From Myxococcales bacterium UBA5297 (lineage in GTDB: Bacteria; Myxococcota; Myxococcia; Myxococcales; UBA5297): 58,287 bases of DNA. The notes beneath the pieces are model-generated. The model saw only the letters and a list, made by a program, of their open reading frames with translations. It made no database searches and was not told the DNA's origin. Location: contig DHSB01000072.1 in NCBI GenBank assembly GCA_002408385.1, positions 1 through 58,287 of the forward strand, given 5' to 3'. How positions within the stretch are numbered: position 1 is the first letter of the stretch; the number at the start of each line of letters is the position of its first letter. Both the position numbers and the translations under genes were made by a program. Positions 37,048 through 44,520 of this stretch are shown one piece after another.

Positions 37048-37290
37048 TCACGGTTTGCCGACGTCGTCTCCCCTCTCCAACTTCTCGTCGCCCAAGGTGA
37101 AGGGCTCGCCCCGCGGGCCTCTCCGATTTCGCAGGCTTTCGTACGAGACGTGGAAGCTCTCGAGCAGCCGCAGGTAGGCCTCCGGGCTCAGCGTCGGCCT
37201 TCCGAGCCTCCGCAAGGCCTGGACGTCTTCGGAGGTCGTGGGGATGCCGGTCTCAAGATCGAGATCGGTCGAGCGCTCGCTTGATTTCAT
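37048..37290 (-). CDS. Small hypothetical protein following the nucleotidyltransferase
   Basis: About 80 aa, starting MKSSERSTDLDLETGIPTTS and containing DVQALRRLGRPTLSPEAYL, ESFHVSYESLRNRRG. The start overlaps the 3' end of the nucleotidyltransferase by 38 nt. It is mainly helical and charged, with no known family. Overlap and order suggest a two-gene unit. A longer frame from 37350 is open but lacks a ribosome site. It could be the antitoxin of the pair, though in AbiE modules the antitoxin usually comes first. Confidence 0.55.
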   Translation of the reverse strand: MKSSERSTDLDLETGIPTTSEDVQALRRLGRPTLSPEAYLRLLESFHVSYESLRNRRGPRGEPFTLGDEKLERGDDVGKP

Positions 37291-37798
37291 CGAATCTGTC
37301 CGCCATTCCCTGGCGCTCGAACTGCGCGCGGATCTCGGCTTGGTCGACACCGGGCAGGCCCAGCAGGAACTGGATGTCTGCGAGGTCTTTGAACATGCGC
37401 GAGGGGTCGTTCTTGATAGCGAAGAGCTTCAAGGCCGCGAGGTGCTCGGCGCTGGGCACCAGAGCCTCGACCCCAGGAAAGACGGCCACCCGGCGGGCAT
37501 CCGCGAAGAGGCGATCGGCAGTCCGTTCGTCCACGTAGATGAAATCGAGCCGACCGAACGCTTCGAGGGGATGAATGTGGTTCGAATAGCCTTCCGACAC
37601 GTGGAGTAGCTCGTAGCCCAGGGAGCCGAGGAACTCGAGCAGCTCGCGCTGGGCCCTGGCCTCGACGATGAGATCGAGGTCCGCAGTCGCACGTGAAGCG
37701 CCATGGCCATGCAGCGCCATCGCCCCTGCGAGGCAGAAGCGGTAGCCGCGCTCGTCGAGGAATTGGCCGACCTGACGAAGGACTCGGGCGAAGTTCAA
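37253..37798 (-). CDS. AbiEii/MNT-like nucleotidyltransferase
   Basis: A 181-aa nucleotidyltransferase-fold protein. GAMALHGHGASRATADLDLI has the G-x-A-x2-x-H and DxD (Asp40, Asp42) pattern of the AbiEii/AbiGii toxin and minimal nucleotidyltransferase families. YVDERTADRLFADARRV, EHLAALKLFAIKNDPSR and FKDLADIQFLL (the conserved late helix) support it. Such proteins are toxins that pyrophosphorylate or nucleotidylate tRNA or proteins in toxin-antitoxin or abortive-infection modules. The partner gene follows with an overlap. A housekeeping role cannot be excluded. Confidence 0.75.
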   Translation of the reverse strand: MNFARVLRQVGQFLDERGYRFCLAGAMALHGHGASRATADLDLIVEARAQRELLEFLGSLGYELLHVSEGYSNHIHPLEAFGRLDFIYVDERTADRLFADARRVAVFPGVEALVPSAEHLAALKLFAIKNDPSRMFKDLADIQFLLGLPGVDQAEIRAQFERQGMADRFDEIKRALDRSRS

Positions 37799-37884
37799 AG
37801 CTGGCTCCTGGCCGCTGGCGGGACTGTTTGTCGCTCTCCACGGCGCGCGAGGACAGCCAAGTTAGCGACGCGCGGACCGGCTCT

Positions 37885-39759
37885 TCAAGGCTGCGCGCTC
37901 CAGTCGAGCACCTCGAACGAGCGGCCGTCGACCGTGGCCTGGACCCTCCGCGCGGTGTTGCCGCAGGAGAACTCGAGCATCTCCTCGCCCGGGGTCAGGC
38001 TCCACGAGATGGAGCAGTTGCCCGGCCTGATGCCATTGCTGAAGAGCAGGCTGCGGATCTCGGCCACCTGCCAGAGCGCGCGGAAGCCCTCGACGAAGTA
38101 GGCGGGGCGATTGGGCCTGGGGAAGTAGGCGAAGAAGACCTCGGGCGTGCCCGCCGCGAGGATGCGCACGTTGACCTCGTGCCCGTTCGCCTGCGCGTCG
38201 AATCGCGGGTCGCGCGCCTGTGCCTCGGAGGTGAGCCGCCAGCGGGCGATCGTCTCGTCGAGCGCATCGCTGACCGCCTGCTCGCTCGTGTACGCGTCGC
38301 CCAGCCGCCACAGCAGCACCTGGTCGGTGAGGAAGAGCCAGACCTCGGGGTCGAAGAGGACCACCGTCGTCGCCTTGCGGCCCTCGCGCGCGATGCACTC
38401 GGCGGTGTGGGGCACCCGCGAGATGAACCAGTTCGCCTCGTGATAGGCCATCTCGCGCGAGGTGTGGCCCGAGCCGGTGAACTGCAGGTAGACGCCCTGG
38501 GTCCGGTTGAGCGTGTTGCGCACCTTCCCGCGGGCAGCCTCGCAATAGGCGTCGTTGGTCAGGTCGCCCTCGATCGCGGCGGTGCGGATGCCGGTGTCGG
38601 CGAGGAGCGCCGGATCGAGGATGGGGCTGGTGTGCGTCTCGATGCCCAGCTCGCTCACGGTCCAACCGGCCTCGAGCACGTCGCGGACGAGCTGGACTCC
38701 CACCGCTTGCTCGTCCTCGGAGTTGTGCGACTCGCCGAGCAACAGGCCGACCTGCCTCGCGTCCGAGCGCAGGATGGCGTCGAGCCGCTCGGCGAGCTCC
38801 GGCAGCGTGAAGGCCGGCGCGGACATCGCCCAGTCGTAGAGCTCGAAATAGCGCGCGAGCGGCAGCTCGAACGACGGCATCCGATCGTCGCGCTCGGCGG
38901 CGAGCACCTCGGGCTCGTAGCAGAAGCGCTCCCTGCAGACCCGGCCTTCCGGGCAGCCGCAGCGGCCGCAGTCGTAGACCGGCAGGCCCGACGCGGGGCA
39001 GTACCAGGGCTTCTGCGCCGAGCAGGCCGCGGCCGCGCCCGCGGGGCACTCGAGCAGCCAGGGATCGACGCAGCTCATCGCCGCTGAGTCGCACGCGCCC
39101 TCGAGGCAGCCGGCGTCCAGGCAGCACGTCTCGCTCGTCTCACCCTCCTCGACGACGCCGTTGCCGCAGGGATCGCAGCCCGAGGTGTCGAACGAGGCGC
39201 AGTCGGCTGCGCAGGCGAGCTTGCCGCCGGCGAAGCCGAGCCCCTCGCAGCTCTCGCCGCCGAGGTCCTCGCCGTCGCACACCTCGCCGGCGCGCCGGAA
39301 GCCGTCGCCGCAGCAGTAGCGGGTGTCGAAGCCCTTGCAGTCACCTCGGCAGCGGAGCTGGCCGCCGGCGAAGCCGAGCCCCGCGCAGCTCTGGCCGTTC
39401 AGGTCGTCGCCGTCGCAGACCTCGGCGCCCTCGCGTACTCCGTCCCCGCAGCGCGGCGGCTCTTCGATAGGTACGCAGGCGGAGGTGTCGAAGCCGCTGC
39501 AGTCGGCCTTGCACCCGAGCGGGCCACCGGCAAAGCCCTGCTGCTCGCAGCTCGCGTCGCCGAGCAGTGGCCCATCGCAGGCCTCGTCGCCGTTGACCGC
39601 CCCGTCGCCGCAGGCGGGCTCGACGGCCGGCGGCACCTTGTCGTCGGGTTTGGCGGGCTCGTCGCTGCAGCCGGCGAGCGCGACGCACGCGAGGACGAAG
39701 ACCGCGAGCGCGGCAGGACGCCGCGGCGCCGGGTGCGAAGGAGCGGAAGGGCCGGTCAT
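37885..39759 (-). CDS. Cys-rich repeat lipoprotein with a Tiki/ChaN-like domain
   Basis: A 624-aa lipoprotein: residues 1-31 end in lipobox LAGC. Residues ~45-200 hold four Cys-rich repeats of about 40 aa, of the form CGDGxxxxGEVCDGxDLxGxSC, with GFAGGxLxC and C.FDT..C. After a Pro/Cys linker with two further Cys clusters, residues ~290-624 form a domain with GESHNSEDEQAVG (~340-348), WTVSELGIETHTSPILDP, FTGSGHTSREMAYHEANW and VVLFDPEVWLF. This fits the Tiki/ChaN/erythromycin-esterase superfamily (GE-x-H, metal or ester hydrolysis, heme binding). It is surface-anchored. Start 39759 has GGAGAA upstream. The specific activity is unknown. Confidence 0.65.
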   Translation of the reverse strand: MTGPSAPSHPAPRRPAALAVFVLACVALAGCSDEPAKPDDKVPPAVEPACGDGAVNGDEACDGPLLGDASCEQQGFAGGPLGCKADCSGFDTSACVPIEEPPRCGDGVREGAEVCDGDDLNGQSCAGLGFAGGQLRCRGDCKGFDTRYCCGDGFRRAGEVCDGEDLGGESCEGLGFAGGKLACAADCASFDTSGCDPCGNGVVEEGETSETCCLDAGCLEGACDSAAMSCVDPWLLECPAGAAAACSAQKPWYCPASGLPVYDCGRCGCPEGRVCRERFCYEPEVLAAERDDRMPSFELPLARYFELYDWAMSAPAFTLPELAERLDAILRSDARQVGLLLGESHNSEDEQAVGVQLVRDVLEAGWTVSELGIETHTSPILDPALLADTGIRTAAIEGDLTNDAYCEAARGKVRNTLNRTQGVYLQFTGSGHTSREMAYHEANWFISRVPHTAECIAREGRKATTVVLFDPEVWLFLTDQVLLWRLGDAYTSEQAVSDALDETIARWRLTSEAQARDPRFDAQANGHEVNVRILAAGTPEVFFAYFPRPNRPAYFVEGFRALWQVAEIRSLLFSNGIRPGNCSISWSLTPGEEMLEFSCGNTARRVQATVDGRSFEVLDWSAQP

Positions 39760-40096
39760 GTCTTCTCCTCTCGGAGGTGGGCGTCGCCGAGTGGGGCGAG
39801 CGGAGCGCGGAGCCGGATTCGGAGAAGAGGGTCGAGGGTGAAGGGGGCTGAGCCTCGCCATTTTCACCCGGTTTCCGCGGAGGCGACAGTCGCCCCAAGC
39901 GCTCTGGGCTCTGGACGCGCCCCGCGCCGCAGCCCGCCTTGACTCGCAGTGTTGCCGATCGCTAGCCTCCCCGGTGTCTTCGCGAGCGACATCGGGGTGA
40001 GTCGTGCAGGGGCCTCGCGAGACGGTCACCATCCATGACAGGCGCGCCTTTTGACCTGGGGTTGGGAGCGCGCCTGTGCCTCTTCAGGAGATGCGC

Positions 40097-40885
40097 ATGG
40101 GCACCGAGAACACCGAACCGACGACGAGTCCCGAGGAGCTTCAGACCGGCCAGCGCGCTCTCGAGCAGCTCCTGGCGCACTACCGCGAGATTCCCGCCGC
40201 CCGGGTGAACTTGCCGCGCATCGACGTGCGGCGCGCCGCGATCGTCGCGCTGGGCGTCTCGGGGAGGGTCAACGAACCGGAGTGGCGCGCCCTGTTCTGC
40301 AAGCTGCCGCCCGAGAAGTTCGACGTCCGTACGCTCGATCTGCTGGGGCCGGCGGCGCGGGCGGTGATCTTCGCGCGTTCCGAGCTGGCGATGGCCGACG
40401 CGCTCGCAACGGATGCCAAGCTGCCGAAGGCGCTCGCGCAGGAGGCGAGCGAGGTTCGCGGGCGGATGCTCAAGCTGGCCGAGTTCCACCTCGACAGCGA
40501 CGAGGAGACCAAGCTCGTCCTCGACCACATCCGTGCAGGGTTCGGCTACCTGGATCTCGCGGAAGACTTGCGGAGGCTCTCCGGTCTCTACCGCGCGAAC
40601 CTCGAGCTGCTCTCGAGGGATCCTTCGCACTTCTTCGCCGAAGATCCCGGCAGGGCCGACCGGCTGGCCACCGATATCGATGTGGCGCTCGGAATCGGGG
40701 CGATGCCCAAGGAAGACCTGCCCAGGGACATCCTGGCCCGCGCCTGGACCTTCTTGAACACGACCTACGAGCACATCGCCAGGCCCGGCCGCTGGCTCTT
40801 CCATGACTGCGGCGGCGACGAGCTGTTCGTCTCATTGGTTGGCGCCGGCCGCCGGCCCCCGAAGCGCAGGAACGACAGCGAGTAG
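40097..40885 (+). CDS. Hypothetical protein, unrecognised
   Basis: A 262-aa soluble, mostly helical protein with no recognised family. ATG 40097 has AGGAG six nt upstream; earlier starts at 40076 (GTG) and 40091 are possible. Sequence parts: TSPEELQTGQRALEQLLAHY, RAAIVALGVSGRVNEPEWRA, VLDHIRAGFGYLDLAEDL, then WTFLNTTYEHIARPGRWLFH and a basic tail. It resembles conserved Myxococcota-type proteins seen without function. It is followed by the 41-bp repeat array. Confidence 0.55.
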   Translation: MGTENTEPTTSPEELQTGQRALEQLLAHYREIPAARVNLPRIDVRRAAIVALGVSGRVNEPEWRALFCKLPPEKFDVRTLDLLGPAARAVIFARSELAMADALATDAKLPKALAQEASEVRGRMLKLAEFHLDSDEETKLVLDHIRAGFGYLDLAEDLRRLSGLYRANLELLSRDPSHFFAEDPGRADRLATDIDVALGIGAMPKEDLPRDILARAWTFLNTTYEHIARPGRWLFHDCGGDELFVSLVGAGRRPPKRRNDSE

Positions 40886-40948
40886 GCGGGTCGAATCCAT
40901 CGAAGAGGCAATCGGCTGCCGGCCAAGGGCCAGATCGCGCGCTCCGGC

Positions 40949-41240
40949 AGACGAAATCGACTGGCGGCGAGCCTTCGAGGCCTTCGGGTAGACGAAATCG
41001 ACTGGCGGCGAGCCTTCGAGGTCTTCGGGTAGTCGAAATCGACTGGCGGCGAGCCTTCGAGGCCTTCGGGTAGACGAAATCGACTGGCGGCGAGCTTTCG
41101 AGGCCGTCGGGTAGACGAAATCGACTGGCGGCGAGCCTTCGAGGTCTTCGGGTAGACGAAATCGACTGGCGGGCGCGCCTTCGAGGTCTTCCCGATAGAC
41201 GAAATCGACAGGCGGGCGGGCTTCCGCCGACTTCCCTGGG
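40949..41240. repeat. Tandem array of seven ~41-bp units
   Basis: Seven contiguous units. Unit starts, counted by ACGAAATCGA or TCGAAATCGA: 40951, 40992, 41033, 41074, 41115, 41156, 41199. Six periods: five of 41 bp, one of 43. Each unit reads ACGAAATCGACTGGCGGCGA then GCCTTCGAGGTCTTCGGGTAG with a few changes. No spacers, so not CRISPR. It fills the gap between the 262-aa gene and the LON-domain gene. Confidence 0.9.
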
Positions 41241-41284
41241 GGCTGGCCGTCGCGCTCCTGGTCCGCGAGCGGGAGTGCGCGTGC

Positions 41285-41968
41285 GTGTGCCGGGCGTTAT
41301 CCAGGACCGTGCTCGACCTCGAAACGCTCCTGACCGCGCTCGACCGCCTCAAGGTCTTCCCACTTCCCGATGCCGTGCTCTTGCCGGGCGGCGCGTTGAC
41401 GCTCGCCGTCTTCGAGCCCCGCTACCGGGCGCTGGTCGACGACGCGCTGCGCGGCGACCGGCTGCTCGCCATCGCCAGGTTCGCGCCGGGCCGCGGAGAC
41501 GACTCCGACGGGCAAGCCAGGTTGCGTCCGACCGCATGCCTCGGGTTCATCGAGGCCGCCAGAGGTCGGGCCCGCGGCCGGCAGCAGATCCTCGTGCGCG
41601 GAGTGACGCGCATCCGAATCGTCGGCGAGCACCCGCGGACCGCGCCGTATCGCGAGGTGCATGCCGAGCTCGCGGACGAGCCTCCGTGCGAGTCCTCCGT
41701 GGAGCTCGACACCGTGCGCGCCGCCCTCGCCCCGCTCTGGGGCCTGCTTCCGCCCGAGCGGAGAGAGGCGCTCGCGGAGGCCACGCACCTCACCGATCCG
41801 GGAGCGCTCTGCGACGCGATAGCCCTCGCGGTCGTCGACGAGCCGGACGAGCTGCAGGCGCTGCTCGAGGCGACCGGCCTGCGAGCCCGTTCGCGCAGGC
41901 TGCTCGAGCGCATCGGCGCGCTGCTCTTCGACGCCCAGCCTCGGCCGCCGCGCGGCCAGGTCTGCTGA
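41285..41968 (+). CDS. LON substrate-binding-domain protein
   Basis: A stand-alone LON (PUA-like) N-terminal domain protein of 227 aa, without the AAA or protease parts. It has LDRLKVFPLPDAVLLPGGAL, LAVFEPRYRALVDDALRGDR, RPTACLGFIEAARGR and GVTRIRIVGEHPRT, matching the family's first ~120 residues; the second half is helical (EATGLRARSRRLLERIGAL). Such proteins are common in proteobacteria and their role is unclear. The start is uncertain: GTG 41285 (after GGAG at 41272) or GTG 41309. It lies just past the repeat array. Confidence 0.8.
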   Translation: MCRALSRTVLDLETLLTALDRLKVFPLPDAVLLPGGALTLAVFEPRYRALVDDALRGDRLLAIARFAPGRGDDSDGQARLRPTACLGFIEAARGRARGRQQILVRGVTRIRIVGEHPRTAPYREVHAELADEPPCESSVELDTVRAALAPLWGLLPPERREALAEATHLTDPGALCDAIALAVVDEPDELQALLEATGLRARSRRLLERIGALLFDAQPRPPRGQVC

Positions 41969-42026
41969 GATCGCCCGCGCGTCGCTGTTTCGGTGGTAAT
42001 CAAGCTGCTTCTTCTGAGGATTGACC

Positions 42027-42299
42027 ATGCCGCTCTACGAATTTCGCTGCGACACCTGCTCCCATCAGTTCGAAGACCTGATCCCCGCCGGAGCCACCGC
42101 GCGTTGCCCGGTCTGCGGGAACCAGTCGCCGACCCGCCTGCTCTCGACCTTCGCCGCGCACGGCGGGAAGGAGTGCGGCTCGGCGGACGACTGTTGCGGC
42201 GGTGGAGGCTGTGGCGAGGGAGGCGGCTGCGACGCGGGCGCTTCCGGAGCCGCGCTCGGCGGTTGTGGCTGCGGCGGCGGGGGCTGCGGCTGCCACTGA
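42027..42299 (+). CDS. FmdB-type zinc-ribbon protein with Cys/Gly-rich tail
   Basis: A 90-aa protein. The FmdB-like zinc ribbon uses Cys8-x2-Cys11 and Cys27-x2-Cys30 (FRCDTCSHQFEDL, RCPVCGN). The second half (from ~50) is Gly- and Cys-rich: CGSADDCCGGGGCGEGGGC and a GCGCGGGGCGCH ending. Tail Cys residues may bind extra metal. GAGGA lies 6 nt before ATG 42027. It sits upstream of the oleABCD operon without obvious coupling. Confidence 0.85.
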   Translation: MPLYEFRCDTCSHQFEDLIPAGATARCPVCGNQSPTRLLSTFAAHGGKECGSADDCCGGGGCGEGGGCDAGASGAALGGCGCGGGGCGCH

Positions 42300-42546
42300 C
42301 GAGAGAAGGCTGAGCTTCGGCTCGACCCCGCCGGGCGCTCGCGCGCTCGCGTCCCTCAGGCCGCCGAGACGGCGGCGCTCCCCGCCTCGCGAAGGACCGG
42401 TTCCGAGTCGGAGAGGGAGCTCTCGACGCCTCTTCAGAGCCTTGCGCGGCCCGTCCGGCGCGAGGCCATCAGCGGGCAACCGACGCTCGACTCGACCATC
42501 GAAAAACGTTACGAACTGCGCCCGACGTCGTCGGGGGGCCGTGTTG

Positions 42547-42564
42547 CCCCGCGAAAACGCGGGG
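42547..42564 (+). promoter_or_regulatory. Hairpin covering the oleA ribosome site
   Basis: CCCCGCG-AAAA-CGCGGGG: a perfect 7-bp stem ending 10 nt before the oleA ATG. The 3' arm GGGG continues into GGGGAGAGG (42561-42569), the likely Shine-Dalgarno, so folding would hide part of it. Confidence 0.5.
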
Positions 42565-42574
42565 AGAGGGCGCA

Positions 42575-43591
42575 ATGCAATTCGAAAACGTCACGATTCA
42601 AGGGCTCGCCTGTGTCGACCCGCCGTGCCGCGTGACCTCCGCCGAAATCGACGCGCGGCTCGCCCCGACGCTGCGGAGCCTGAACCTTTGGCCGAACCTG
42701 CTCGAGTCGCTGACTGGAATCGTCGCCCGGCGCTTCTGGGATCCCGGGGTGCAGCCGAGCGAAGTCGCCGCGCTCGCCGCCGAGAAGGCCCTCGCCGACG
42801 CGGGGATCGACCGGAGCCGGATCGGCGTGCTCATCAGCACCTCGGTCTGTAAGGACTTCATCGAGCCGTCGGTCGCGGCGCTGGTGCACGGCAAGCTCGG
42901 GCTCGGCCCCGAGTGCCTCAACTTCGACCTGGGCAACGCCTGTCTCGCCTTCCTCTCCGGCATGGAGATCGCCGGGATGATGATCGAGCGCGGCCAGGTC
43001 GACTGTGCGCTCGTCGTCGACGGCGAGAGCTCGCGGACGGTGACCGAGAGGACCATCGAGCGGCTGCTCGTACCGGGCTGCACGACCCGGACACTCTTCG
43101 ACAACTTCGCCTCGCTCACCCTCGGCTCGGGCGCGGCGGCGGCGGTGCTCACCCGCGGCGCTCCCGGGGCCGGCGGGCACCGGCTGCTCGGCGGCGTCAG
43201 CCTGGCGGCGACCGAGCACAGCGGGCTGTGCTACGGCCAGAACGACGCGATGAAGACCGACTCGAGCAAGCTGCTCGCCGCCGGCATCGCGCTGGCCAAG
43301 CGGACGCTCGAGAAGGCCAGGCGCGAGCTGGGCTGGACCATCGACCGCTTCTCGCTGCTCATCCTCCACCAGGTGAGCGCCACGCACACCGCCAAGGTGG
43401 CCGAGGCGCTCGGGGCCGACGTGGCCAAGGTCCACGCCATCTATCCCGAGTTCGGCAACGTCGGGCCGGCGGCGGTGCCGATGGCGCTCTGCAAGGCGGA
43501 GGAAGCGGGCCGGGTGCGGCGCGGCGACCGCGTGGCGCTGATGGGCATCGGCAGCGGGCTCAACTGCTCGATGATGGAGGTGGTCTGGTGA
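42575..43591 (+). CDS. oleA: OleA, 2-alkyl-3-oxoalkanoate (beta-ketoacid) synthase
   Basis: A 338-aa thiolase-fold enzyme that condenses two fatty acyl-CoAs head to head, the first step of long-chain olefin formation. Catalytic Cys123 is in LGNACLAFLSG. Glu97 (KDFIEPSVA) lies 26 residues earlier, the same spacing as the Glu117/Cys143 pair of Xanthomonas OleA. LLILHQVSATHTAKV and YPEFGNVGPAAVPMAL carry the His and Asn. The next three genes are the rest of the pathway, which makes the call specific. Its stop overlaps the oleB start. Confidence 0.93.
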   Translation: MQFENVTIQGLACVDPPCRVTSAEIDARLAPTLRSLNLWPNLLESLTGIVARRFWDPGVQPSEVAALAAEKALADAGIDRSRIGVLISTSVCKDFIEPSVAALVHGKLGLGPECLNFDLGNACLAFLSGMEIAGMMIERGQVDCALVVDGESSRTVTERTIERLLVPGCTTRTLFDNFASLTLGSGAAAAVLTRGAPGAGGHRLLGGVSLAATEHSGLCYGQNDAMKTDSSKLLAAGIALAKRTLEKARRELGWTIDRFSLLILHQVSATHTAKVAEALGADVAKVHAIYPEFGNVGPAAVPMALCKAEEAGRVRRGDRVALMGIGSGLNCSMMEVVW

Positions 43592-44520
43592 GCGGCAAGA
43601 CGCCCGAGGCTCGACCGACACAGCTCTCGCGCGACCTCTATCCCTTCGACGGCAAGCAGCTCGAGATCCAGGGGCTGCGCCTGCACTACCTCGACGAGGG
43701 CAGCGGCGAGCCGGTGGTGATGCTCCACGGCAACCCGTCGTGGTCCATCTACTACCGCAACCTCGTGCTCGCGCTGCGCGGGGGCTACCGGACCGTCGTG
43801 CCCGACCACATCGGCTGCGGGCTCTCGGAGAAGCCCGGCAAAGAGCGCTATCCGTACACCTTGGAGCGGCGCGTCGAGGACCTCGAGGCGCTGCTCGAGA
43901 GCCTGGGGCTGACGCGCGACCTGACGCTCGTGCTGCACGACTGGGGCGGGATGATCGGCATGGCCTGGGCCTCGCGGCATCCGGAGCGGGTGAAGCGGCT
44001 CGTCGTCCTCAACACCGCGGCCTTCGGGCTGCCGGCCTCCAAGCCTTTGCCCTTCACTTTGCGGCTGGTGCGCGACACCGCGCTCGGCGCGCTGCTGGTG
44101 CGCGGGGCCAACGCCTTTGCCCGCGGCGCGACCCGCATGGCCGTCACCCGCCGGCCGATGCCGCGCGCGCTGCGGGAGGCCTACTGCGCGCCCTACGACA
44201 ACTGGAACAACCGCATCGCGACCCTGCGCTTCGTGCAGGAGATCCCGCTCGCCCCCGGCGACAAGGGCTTCGAGCTCGTCACCAGCGTCGCCCAAGGGCT
44301 CGAGCGCTTCCGCGGCGTCCCGATGCTCATCTGCTGGGGCGAGAAGGACTTCGTCTTCGACCACCACTTCCTCGCCGAGTGGACGCGCCGCTTCCCGGAG
44401 GCCGAGCTGCACCGCTTCCCCGACAGCGGCCACTACGTCCTCGAGGACGCGGGCGAGGAGATAGCGCCGCTCGTCTCTTCTTTCCTCGAGCGCCACCCGC
44501 TCGCCGCTGAGACCCCATGA
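43588..44520 (+). CDS. oleB: OleB, beta-lactone decarboxylase (alpha/beta hydrolase)
   Basis: A 310-aa hydrolase of the haloalkane-dehalogenase-like group. In Ole pathways it removes CO2 from the cis-beta-lactone to give the alkene. The nucleophile is Asp118 in LVLHDWGGMIGMAW; the oxyanion part is MLHGNPSWSIYY; the base His is in FPDSGHYVLED. The start is GTG 43588, overlapping the oleA stop (GTGA). It is a separate polypeptide, not the OleBC fusion seen in some actinobacteria. Confidence 0.9.
   Translation: MSGKTPEARPTQLSRDLYPFDGKQLEIQGLRLHYLDEGSGEPVVMLHGNPSWSIYYRNLVLALRGGYRTVVPDHIGCGLSEKPGKERYPYTLERRVEDLEALLESLGLTRDLTLVLHDWGGMIGMAWASRHPERVKRLVVLNTAAFGLPASKPLPFTLRLVRDTALGALLVRGANAFARGATRMAVTRRPMPRALREAYCAPYDNWNNRIATLRFVQEIPLAPGDKGFELVTSVAQGLERFRGVPMLICWGEKDFVFDHHFLAEWTRRFPEAELHRFPDSGHYVLEDAGEEIAPLVSSFLERHPLAAETP

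Noticed and set aside
40949..41240. CRISPR-like array
   Set aside because: Units are contiguous and almost identical over their whole length; there are no variable spacers and no cas genes nearby.
40765..41352. A long minus-strand reading frame through the 41-bp repeats
   Set aside because: It exists because three 41-bp units give an open 41-codon cycle. Composition is Arg/Ser/Pro-rich, it runs antisense into a real gene, and no ribosome site precedes it.
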